From assembly GCA_937893485.1 (NCBI GenBank), contig CALBJL010000189.1, forward strand, positions 1 to 6,249: a stretch of DNA of 6,249 nucleotides. Direction: 5' to 3'. This document shows positions 1 to 4,492 of the stretch, in pieces (position 1 is the stretch's first letter; every line of letters starts with the position of its first letter). The position numbers were made by a program, and so were the translations under genes. Source of the stretch: an uncultured bacterium. GTDB taxonomy: Bacteria; Bacillota; Clostridia; Lachnospirales; Lachnospiraceae. The notes under the pieces are model-generated. The model had not been told where the DNA came from. It saw only the letters and a list, made by a program, of their open reading frames with translations, and did not search any database.

Positions 1-10
1 CGCATCCTCG

Positions 11-101
11 CGGAGCGTTTTGTGTGATAGGAATTTCCTATCACGCAAAAAAACGACTGTTTTTTCTAAAAACAATCGTTTTTCTATCGTTCCACGCTCC
101 G
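11..101. repeat. nested inverted-repeat cluster after the sirtuin gene
   Basis: An outer 8-bp pair, CGGAGCGT at 11-18 and ACGCTCCG at 94-101, encloses two adjacent hairpins. The first is a near-perfect palindrome, 18-33 with 35-50, whose core arms GTGATAGGAA (24-33) and TTCCTATCAC (35-44) match exactly. The second spans 49-83 and is listed separately as a terminator. Together they would fold as a three-way junction. The interval 1-157 contains no credible gene. A further weak pairing of GTGC/GCAC-type sequence is visible at about 105-146. The block could be a compound terminator or a small non-coding repeat element whose left side is cut by the window edge; the sequence alone does not decide. 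Confidence 0.6.
47..83 (-). terminator. putative intrinsic terminator of the peptide/sirtuin operon
   Basis: Read on the minus strand, arms of 16 nt (83-68 and 64-49) pair over 15 Watson-Crick positions plus one G-U, around a 3-nt loop. The 3' arm runs into seven consecutive T (53-47). It lies about 75 nt past the sirtuin stop codon, where the operon transcript should end. The stem is A/T-rich at both ends, so strength is uncertain. The adjacent palindrome at 18-50 may add to it or serve the opposite strand. Confidence 0.55.
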
Positions 102-157
102 TATGTGCAAACGTTGTCACTCGCATTTTACAAGCGTTCGCGCACTTTTTCAGGCAC

Positions 158-1090
158 TCATATTCTGTTTTTGCCAAGATCCGGGAGCAGTGAGGCGAAA
201 TCCGCATCCAGACAGACCGATTTTGCCCGGATCTCTGACGGTGCATTCGCCTGTCCACGGTTGATGCAGACATAAAAAGCATCGCTCCACCGATATGTGT
301 ACTGCCAGAACGGATATTTAATAATGCCCGGGGTGTTATAGCCGACCCCAAGCTCTAAAAACAGTGTTTTGACATCTTTATGTCTGCGCAAAAACTGCGC
401 GTAGCGCTCGGATGCCACGTGCCAGCCCTCATCCTCGACAAAGGTATGATCCGCCCTCAGGTTCATACTCATCACCGCCCCGCATTTCGGACAATGCGGT
501 ACGAGCTCCGTCGGAACTGTCATTTTCGGAGTAGTTCCATCCGGTAATGTCAGCGCACCGTCTGCACCGATCACATAGCCCTGCGCCTGCACCATCTCCC
601 GGATCACGCCCTCATTGTCATAGGTCTTCTCATGGCACGGTCTGCTGCACTGGAACAGCCCGTAATCACCCTGCGTATAAAATAATCTGTGTTTGTCAAA
701 GCCTGCCTTCTGAAAGCAATGATCCACGTTTGTTGTCAGTACAAAATAATCTTTGTCCTTGACCAGCTCATACAACTGTTCATACACCGTTTTGGGTGCA
801 TCCATGTAGCGGTTGATGTAGATATAGCGGCTCCAGTACGCCCAGTGTTCTTCCAATGTCCGGTACGGATAAAATCCCCCGGAATACATATCGGAAAAGC
901 CGTATTTTTCTCCGAAATCTGAAAAATACTGCGCAAACCGCGCCCCATCATATACAAAACCTGCCGACGTGGAGAGTCCCGCCCCTGCTCCGATAATGAC
1001 TGCGTCCGCCTGTTCCATCTGTGTTTTGATCTGATGCAGCTTATCGGAGTAGCTGCTCATAGATTTGTCTGTCATTTTCTTTGAAAACAT
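158..1090 (-). CDS. SirTM-type (class M) sirtuin, probable protein ADP-ribosyltransferase
   Basis: This is a 310-aa Sir2-fold protein, probably cytosolic. Visible motifs are the NAD-binding GAGAGLS (34-40), TTNVDHCF (119-126) where classical sirtuins have TQNID, and two Cys pairs for the structural zinc (C148/C152 and C200/C203). At 138-143 the sequence is YTQGDY: Gln140 stands where classical deacetylases carry the catalytic His of the HG motif. A Gln at this site is known for SirTM enzymes of pathogenic Firmicutes, which transfer ADP-ribose to a lipoylated GcvH-like carrier instead of deacetylating. The gene is last in the operon and overlaps the macrodomain gene by 50 nt, the classic SirTM/Zn-macro pairing. 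The start at 1090 is preferred because AAGGTG lies about 8 nt upstream; ATGs at 1075 and 1060 are alternatives. ADP-ribosylation is inferred from family; the substrate here is unknown, since no GcvH-like gene is visible. Confidence 0.9.
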   Translation of the reverse strand: MFSKKMTDKSMSSYSDKLHQIKTQMEQADAVIIGAGAGLSTSAGFVYDGARFAQYFSDFGEKYGFSDMYSGGFYPYRTLEEHWAYWSRYIYINRYMDAPKTVYEQLYELVKDKDYFVLTTNVDHCFQKAGFDKHRLFYTQGDYGLFQCSRPCHEKTYDNEGVIREMVQAQGYVIGADGALTLPDGTTPKMTVPTELVPHCPKCGAVMSMNLRADHTFVEDEGWHVASERYAQFLRRHKDVKTLFLELGVGYNTPGIIKYPFWQYTYRWSDAFYVCINRGQANAPSEIRAKSVCLDADFASLLPDLGKNRI

Positions 1091-1814
1091 TAAATATCAC
1101 CTTGATGTTTGAATTTGTCTGTGCTTTATAATCTCTGACGGTCTGCACCGCGATCTGTGCAGCCCGCTCATTCGGAAACATGAATACACCCGTAGAAATA
1201 CAGCAGAATGCGATGCTCTCCACGCCGTTTTCGTCCGCGATCCGCAGGCAGGATTCATAGCACGATGCCAGTAGCTGCTCATGTCTGCGTGTCAGTCTGC
1301 CCTGTACGACCGGTCCTACCGTATGGATCACATAGTCACACGGCAGATTGAATGCCGGTGTGATCTTTGCCTGTCCGGTCGGCTCCTCATGTCCCTGCCG
1401 CCGCATCAGCTCACAGCAATAATTGCGCAGTTGGATGCCCGCATAGGTATGAATACAGTTATCGATACAGTTGTGGCAGGGCTGATAACAGCCTGTCATG
1501 CCGCTGTTGGCAGCATTGACGATCGCACCCACTTTTAGCCGTGTAATATCTCCCTGCCATAAATAAAGATCCGGCTGCCGCTCATCCAGATCATCAAGCA
1601 TGACCACTCCCCGGTCCGCATTGACCTGCTGTAAATACGCATCCTGAATCTGTGCAAATTCATCGTCGATCCCGCGCGGCATCCGCACATTCATGAGGGA
1701 GCGCAGCAGCCGTTTCTGTCCGGCTGTATCGGATGGAATGTTCATACCTTTATATTCCGGCTGTTCCTCCAATAGTTTTTCGATTAAATATACACGCTGT
1801 TCGTTTTGGTTCAT
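1041..1814 (-). CDS. zinc-dependent macrodomain protein, probable protein-ADP-ribose hydrolase
   Basis: This 257-aa protein has a helical N-terminal extension (about 1-80) followed by a macrodomain (about 82-257). Visible motifs are QGDIT (87-91) and VNAANS (99-104), which bind ADP-ribose, the insertion GCYQPCHNCIDN (108-119), whose Cys109, His114 and Cys116 are the likely zinc ligands, and the phosphate-binding loop STGVFMFP (207-214). Zn-macrodomains of this type are encoded beside SirTM and remove the ADP-ribose that SirTM adds, so this is the probable eraser of the downstream writer. I chose ATG 1814, which begins 4 nt after the ferredoxin stop; an in-frame ATG at 1838 would overlap the upstream gene and has no better ribosome binding site. 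The 3' end overlaps the sirtuin start by 50 nt, suggesting translational coupling. The family call is firm; the specific substrate is unknown. Confidence 0.92.
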   Translation of the reverse strand: MNQNEQRVYLIEKLLEEQPEYKGMNIPSDTAGQKRLLRSLMNVRMPRGIDDEFAQIQDAYLQQVNADRGVVMLDDLDERQPDLYLWQGDITRLKVGAIVNAANSGMTGCYQPCHNCIDNCIHTYAGIQLRNYCCELMRRQGHEEPTGQAKITPAFNLPCDYVIHTVGPVVQGRLTRRHEQLLASCYESCLRIADENGVESIAFCCISTGVFMFPNERAAQIAVQTVRDYKAQTNSNIKVIFNVFKENDRQIYEQLLR

Positions 1815-1818
1815 GATC

Positions 1819-2478
1819 TCATCTTCTTTCAATCGCATTTATCGGGCAATGTTCCTGACAGCTTCCGCAATGCAGACAGTTGTTCTGCCGTATGACAAAC
1901 GGTGTGCCTGCGTCAATACATTGCTGTGGACATACACTCTGACAAGTACCGCAACCGATACATGCATCCGTGATAACATAGCCCTTTTCTGTTATTTTAC
2001 CATTTCCGAGCAGATATGTCTCCCGAAAAATCGGATGTACACCAAGATTAAAATACTCGATTTCTGCCTGATCGATGCAGAAAATGATGCCGATCTCCCG
2101 CGTCTCGTCGAGATAGACATTTGCAAGATACGGCTGTTCCTCAAAAATCTTATCCCGCCACTTGATCTGCTCATCGTCGGAGACAGCATATGCCCGTCCC
2201 GACAAACGGATCATTTCTTTATATTTTGTGTAGCACAAGATCTGTACTCTGCCGTCCTCTAATAATTCCTGACAAAAATTTTTTCCTCTGGCGGTAAAAA
2301 AATATAATGCATCTTTTTCGTAATGTATCGCACTGATATTGCGGATCTGTGGTGCTCCCTCACTGTCCACCGTCGCAAATGCGAGTACTCCTACGAGTTC
2401 CATTTTTTTCAGACATGTCGTTACATCCATCTCTATTCTACCTATCCTTTCCGATGCTTTATCTGATATCATCAACAT
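1819..2478 (-). CDS. PPOX-type flavin-binding domain fused to two-[4Fe-4S] ferredoxin
   Basis: This is a 219-aa fusion. Residues about 17-150 resemble the pyridoxamine-phosphate-oxidase (split-barrel, FMN-binding) fold, with the typical VGVLAFATVDSEGAPQIRNI strand pattern. Residues 170-219 form a bacterial ferredoxin with two clusters: C173/C176/C179/C183 and C201/C204/C207/C211, each followed by Pro. Such fusions are common in Clostridia and are usually annotated only as PPOX-family or 4Fe-4S proteins; they are expected to pass electrons between flavin and Fe-S clusters in the cytosol. ATG 2478 overlaps the radical SAM stop by 7 nt and has GGGGGA 6 nt upstream; ATG 2472 (TGATG overlap) and ATG 2430 are alternatives. 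Lying between the maturase and the macrodomain, it may feed electrons to the radical SAM enzyme or reduce a modified product. That role is inference. Confidence 0.85.
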   Translation of the reverse strand: MLMISDKASERIGRIEMDVTTCLKKMELVGVLAFATVDSEGAPQIRNISAIHYEKDALYFFTARGKNFCQELLEDGRVQILCYTKYKEMIRLSGRAYAVSDDEQIKWRDKIFEEQPYLANVYLDETREIGIIFCIDQAEIEYFNLGVHPIFRETYLLGNGKITEKGYVITDACIGCGTCQSVCPQQCIDAGTPFVIRQNNCLHCGSCQEHCPINAIERR

Positions 2479-3530
2479 AATGCTTCCCCCGTCAGATCAT
2501 TTTTTATTTTCCAGCACTGCGGGTCTGCACCGTAGAAATTGCCGCTCGTACCGTTTGCGACTGCCGGACAGCCCCTGCACCATGCTTTCAGCTCACATTT
2601 ACTGCATTTTTTGAATTGATCGTATTCCCTGTACTGCTCCATGTGGCAGATCCACACATCTGCCAGCCGGTCCTCGAACACGTTCGCTACCTTACTGTCT
2701 GTGACTCTCCTGCACGCCATCACATCACCGTTCGATGATATCGTGATATGACAGTTGCCACAGTTACAGCCACCGTAGATCATGCCCTCTATCGCATCCT
2801 GCGGCAGTACAAACTGTCCGGTTTCATATTCATAGAGCGTCCAGAGGTGATCTTTTTTATTAAAATAGGTCTCGCATCCCGCAGCTTCATATGCCTTGAA
2901 TTTTGCATCGCAGACTTCGAGTAAGTCGCGATATTCCTGCGGTGTCATGCCGGTGTCGACCTCCCCTCCGGCCGGCACATAGCGTGAAAATGCGAATACC
3001 TTTACATTCGCTTTTACAACCATGTCGATAATATCCGGTATCTCATGCATATTTGTCTTTGATACCGTACTCATGATTACACTCTTGATCCCTGCGCGGT
3101 TCAGACATCCGATTTTTTCTATCGTGAGATCAAAGCTGCCCGGTTTGCGGAACCAGTCGTGTGTTTCTCGCATTCCATCCAGTGACATCTGGTATTTGTC
3201 ACAGCTACACACCTTGAGCATTCTACAGATCTCATCATCCAGATGAAACGGATTGCCCATCAGTGTGAACGGAATATTTTTACTTTTTAGTAGTACCATC
3301 AGTTTCCATAAATCCGGATGAAGGCTCGGATCTCCGCCGGTAATGTAAAAATAAGGGATCCGATCGTACACCTTGCAAAAATCTTCACAGTTTGTGACAA
3401 CCTCCTGCATCTGTTTCCATGTCATGCTCTGTAATTCCTTGCAGCCTGCTCCCGAGAAAATGTAGCAGTGCTTGCAACGCTGGTCACATTCATCAGTTAT
3501 GTGCCACTGAAATGAAAAATACTGGCTCAT
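2472..3530 (-). CDS. radical SAM/SPASM peptide maturase (ACGX-system type)
   Basis: This 352-aa protein has the radical SAM cluster motif CX3CX2C at Cys15, Cys19 and Cys22 (CDQRCKHC), the SAM-binding TGGDP (64-68), and a C-terminal SPASM region (about 255-345) with nine Cys (255, 257, 260, 273, 309, 312, 318, 321, 339) that would hold auxiliary [4Fe-4S] clusters. SPASM enzymes commonly install thioether or other crosslinks in ribosomal peptides. The likely substrate is the 48-aa ACGX peptide encoded 245 bp upstream on the same strand. NCBI annotation uses the name 'radical SAM/SPASM domain protein, ACGX system' for this kind of pair; I assign it from recalled family knowledge and context, not a search. 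The start at 3530 is supported by AGAGGAGGAG upstream. Its 3' end overlaps the PPOX/ferredoxin gene. The chemistry performed on the peptide is not known from sequence. Confidence 0.88.
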   Translation of the reverse strand: MSQYFSFQWHITDECDQRCKHCYIFSGAGCKELQSMTWKQMQEVVTNCEDFCKVYDRIPYFYITGGDPSLHPDLWKLMVLLKSKNIPFTLMGNPFHLDDEICRMLKVCSCDKYQMSLDGMRETHDWFRKPGSFDLTIEKIGCLNRAGIKSVIMSTVSKTNMHEIPDIIDMVVKANVKVFAFSRYVPAGGEVDTGMTPQEYRDLLEVCDAKFKAYEAAGCETYFNKKDHLWTLYEYETGQFVLPQDAIEGMIYGGCNCGNCHITISSNGDVMACRRVTDSKVANVFEDRLADVWICHMEQYREYDQFKKCSKCELKAWCRGCPAVANGTSGNFYGADPQCWKIKNDLTGEALC

Positions 3531-3619
3531 TTGATCCGCTCCTCCTCTGAAATATATACATTTTTACAAGGTCGTAGCTCCCGCAAGCATGTCTGTTTTG
3601 CTTTCATTGCACGAATCAT
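3527..3619 (-). CDS. possible 30-aa leader-type ORF coupled to the radical SAM gene
   Basis: A 30-codon frame starts at ATG 3619 (begins MIRAMKAKQTC, ends SEEERIK). A GGGAGG lies 9 nt upstream of the start, and the TGA overlaps the radical SAM ATG as ATGA. Good spacing plus stop/start overlap is what translational coupling looks like. The peptide is basic, with two Cys and no recognised family. Against it: it overlaps the right arm of a long inverted repeat, so the frame may be fortuitous, and the maturase has its own strong ribosome binding site. If real, it more likely tunes maturase translation than acts as a product. Its GGGAGG would be paired in the folded repeat. Confidence 0.3.
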   Translation of the reverse strand: MIRAMKAKQTCLRELRPCKNVYISEEERIK

Positions 3620-3730
3620 TCCGATGAGCCTCCCAAAAACAAAATTGTGTCAGCAAAGGCTTCCACAATTTGGAGTCTCCTCTTCATCGTGCAAAGGCAG
3701 CAAAATCAGACATGACTCTGCTCGCGCTAC
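3574..3730. repeat. long imperfect inverted repeat between peptide and maturase genes
   Basis: The main arms 3588-3614 and 3687-3714 (CATGTCTG...TTTTGCT...TTGCACGA) match at 24 of 27 positions with one bulged base. Pairing continues outward with GTAGC (3574-3578) and GCTAC (3726-3730). It continues inward with GAGCCTCC/GGAGTCTC (3626-3633 and 3672-3679, one mismatch), then AAATTGTG/CACAATTT (3642-3649 and 3664-3671) around a 14-nt loop. The whole 157 bp can fold into one extended stem. There is no T-run after either end, so it is not a classical intrinsic terminator. It may be an mRNA stabiliser or attenuator setting the precursor:maturase ratio, or a relic of a small inverted-repeat transposable element. 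The rest of 3531-3775 holds nothing else firm: an AT-rich stretch (3750-3775) and very short reading frames. Confidence 0.75.
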
Positions 3731-3775
3731 TACTTTTACGCATATCCAAACATCTATTAAATATTTAGATATTAA

Positions 3776-3922
3776 CTATTTGTCTGACGCAGGTCTACGC
3801 TCCACTCCGGTCGGCTCAGATCCAAGGTCCACCGGACCTTGTGAGCCACATGCCGTGCCGCATGCTGCCCCTGCCTGCTGCTCGTCTTTCTCGTTCCATC
3901 CAAAAATGTTTGATAATGCCAT
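3776..3922 (-). CDS. ACGX-motif RiPP precursor peptide (48 aa)
   Basis: This is a 48-aa peptide. The N-terminal part MALSNIFGWNEKDEQQAG (1-18) looks like a leader without a Gly-Gly site. It is followed by AACGTACGSQG (19-29), giving two tandem ACGX units with Cys21 and Cys25, then a Gly/Pro/acidic tail ending RRPASDK. The two ACGX units use different codons (TGC versus TGT), so they are not a fresh duplication. The start has a strong ribosome binding site, AGGAGGG at 3931-3937, 8 nt before ATG 3922. The gene is followed by the radical SAM/SPASM enzyme, the expected maturase, and preceded by a divergent HxlR regulator. ACGX-repeat peptides paired with a radical SAM/SPASM protein are a recognised but uncharacterised peptide-modification family; assignment is by motif and context. 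Only two repeats are present. A longer frame in another register (to 3999) lacks a comparable start site and hides this gene. Function of the product is unknown. Confidence 0.85.
   Translation of the reverse strand: MALSNIFGWNEKDEQQAGAACGTACGSQGPVDLGSEPTGVERRPASDK
3813..3847 (-). other. strong hairpin inside the precursor peptide coding sequence
   Basis: GGCTCA (3813-3818) pairs with TGAGCC (3842-3847), and AAGGTCC (3824-3830) with GGACCTT (3834-3840), around a 3-nt loop and a 5/1-nt internal bulge: 13 bp in total. It covers codons 26-37, directly after the second ACGX unit, with most positions G/C. No T-run follows. It could slow ribosomes or protect the transcript; it could also be a by-product of the codons used. 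Confidence 0.6.
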
Positions 3923-3975
3923 GTTGTTTTCCCTCCTAAACTTTGTTTTTTGTGGCTCCCGCCTGTTGCATGGTT

Positions 3976-3984
3976 ATCATAGCA
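3976..3984 (-). promoter_or_regulatory. putative extended -10 promoter of the peptide operon
   Basis: On the minus strand, TGCTATGAT gives a TG-extended -10 (TATGAT at 3981-3976) about 54 nt upstream of the peptide start codon. The -35 region is only a T-run (about 4004-3999), far from TTGACA, which fits a promoter needing an activator. The tandem inverted repeats at 4009-4043 lie just upstream of that -35. Confidence 0.5.
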
Positions 3985-3988
3985 GGGA

Positions 3989-4002
3989 TTTTTGCGCAAA
4001 AA
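3989..4002. promoter_or_regulatory. perfect 14-bp palindrome TTTTTGCGCAAAAA
   Basis: Five T, GCGC and five A form an exact palindrome in the spacer between the putative -10 and -35 of the peptide promoter. It may be a protein binding site distinct from the tandem repeats next to it. The A/T runs make chance occurrence more likely, so support is modest. Confidence 0.35.
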
Positions 4003-4008
4003 AAGTAC

Positions 4009-4043
4009 GCACCTTTTTGTGCCGTAGTTACCTTTTTGTAACT
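4009..4043. promoter_or_regulatory. two tandem operator-like inverted repeats, probable HxlR sites
   Basis: Site 1 is GCAC-CTTTTT-GTGC (4009-4022); site 2 is AGTTAC-CTTTTT-GTAACT (4026-4043). Both share the block ACCTTTTTGT and the same 6-nt spacer, and their centres are 19 bp apart, near two helical turns. HxlR proteins bind as dimers, and HxlR of Bacillus subtilis is known to use two directly repeated sites. The pair sits in the divergent intergenic region, upstream of the peptide promoter and next to the regulator's own -35, so one site set could control both genes. Binding is inferred. Confidence 0.65.
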
Positions 4044-4045
4044 GA

Positions 4046-4074
4046 TAGACAGATGCCTTTTCATATGCTACACT
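4046..4074 (+). promoter_or_regulatory. putative promoter of the HxlR-family gene
   Basis: TAGACA (4046-4051), a 17-nt spacer and TACACT (4069-4074) preceded by TGC give a fair sigma-A-type promoter with a TG-extended -10. Operator-like site 2 ends 2 nt upstream of the -35, so autoregulation is plausible. TATATT at 4074-4079 is an alternative -10. Confidence 0.45.
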
Positions 4075-4121
4075 ATATTTGAATGTTATATCAAATTAGA
4101 AACTATAGGAGGAGATCACGT

Positions 4122-4448
4122 ATGTTGACGAAAGACGAATTGCCGGAATGCCCGGTAGCGACGACTGTACAGTTGATCGGAAGTAAATGGAAATTACTTA
4201 TCCTGAGAAATCTCTTAGAACGGCCGTGGAGATTTAATGAATTGAAGAAAAGTCTCGCAGGCATCAGCCAGAAGGTGCTGACCGACAGCCTGCGGTCTAT
4301 GGAGGCGGATGGGATCATCACCCGTACAGTCTACCCCGAAGTCCCGCCCCGCGTAGAATATGCGCTGAGCGATCTCGGCGAGACGATGCGCCCGATTCTC
4401 GATGCGATGAAAGATTGGGGAGACAATTATAAAAAAATTGCGCAATAA
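4122..4448 (+). CDS. HxlR-family winged-helix transcriptional regulator
   Basis: This is a 108-aa protein of normal length for the family. It has the N-terminal ECPVATTVQLIGSKWKLLIL signature (9-28), the recognition-helix region GISQKVLTDSLRSMEADG (47-64), the beta-wing ITRTVYPEVPPRVEYALS (66-83) and a C-terminal dimerisation helix. Cys10 matches the conserved N-terminal Cys used for thiol or electrophile sensing in relatives such as YodB and HypR, so redox sensing is possible but unproven. The start is ATG 4122, with AGGAGGAG 8 nt upstream; an in-frame ATG at 4083 lacks such a site and adds a non-conserved basic extension. The gene is divergent from the peptide operon, with operator-like repeats between them, and so is the likely local regulator. 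Whether it activates or represses is not visible; the site position upstream of a weak -35 favours activation. Confidence 0.93.
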   Translation: MLTKDELPECPVATTVQLIGSKWKLLILRNLLERPWRFNELKKSLAGISQKVLTDSLRSMEADGIITRTVYPEVPPRVEYALSDLGETMRPILDAMKDWGDNYKKIAQ

Positions 4449-4450
4449 GC

Positions 4451-4488
4451 AACCGCCGCTATCCATTATTACATGAATAGCGGCGGTT
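4451..4488. terminator. hairpin between convergent genes, probable bidirectional terminator
   Basis: AACCGCCGCTAT (4451-4462) and ATAGCGGCGGTT (4477-4488) form a perfect 12-bp stem with a 14-nt loop. It sits 2 nt after the HxlR stop and 4 nt from the glycoside hydrolase stop, filling the 44-bp convergent gap. Neither side has a long T-run, although the minus-strand side is followed within the regulator's 3' end by seven T. Its position supports transcription termination or mRNA 3'-end protection. Confidence 0.65.
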
Positions 4489-4492
4489 AGTA

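Noticed and set aside
11..101. CRISPR array or phage attachment site
   Set aside because: There are no regularly spaced direct repeats, no integrase and no tRNA; the repeats are inverted and nested.
1815..1838. upstream ATG (1838) for the macrodomain gene
   Set aside because: It would add eight residues overlapping the ferredoxin gene. ATG 1814 fits the family N-terminus and the 4-nt operon spacing.
1693..2262. 189-codon plus-strand frame
   Set aside because: It is antisense to the macrodomain and PPOX-ferredoxin genes, whose motifs are unmistakable; it has no ribosome binding site or recognisable domain.
3616..3687. 23-codon minus-strand frame (begins MKRRLQIVEAF)
   Set aside because: No ribosome binding site upstream, and it lies within the inverted repeat. 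It is mentioned only as part of the overlapping mini-ORF chain.
3574..3730. intrinsic terminator between peptide and maturase
   Set aside because: Neither end of the stem is followed by a T-run, and the downstream maturase has no obvious promoter of its own, so full termination here would be hard to reconcile with maturase expression.
3772..3999. 75-codon minus-strand frame across the peptide gene
   Set aside because: Its start has no good ribosome binding site and lies upstream of the putative -10. The frame one register over starts 8 nt after AGGAGGG and carries the ACGX motif.
3531..4082. 183-codon plus-strand frame between the maturase and the regulator
   Set aside because: It is antisense to the peptide gene and crosses the inverted repeat, operators and promoters; composition is low-quality and no family is recognisable.
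4083..4121. upstream ATG (4083) for the HxlR gene
   Set aside because: The 13-residue extension is basic and atypical; AGGAGGAG is correctly spaced from ATG 4122 and lies inside the extension.
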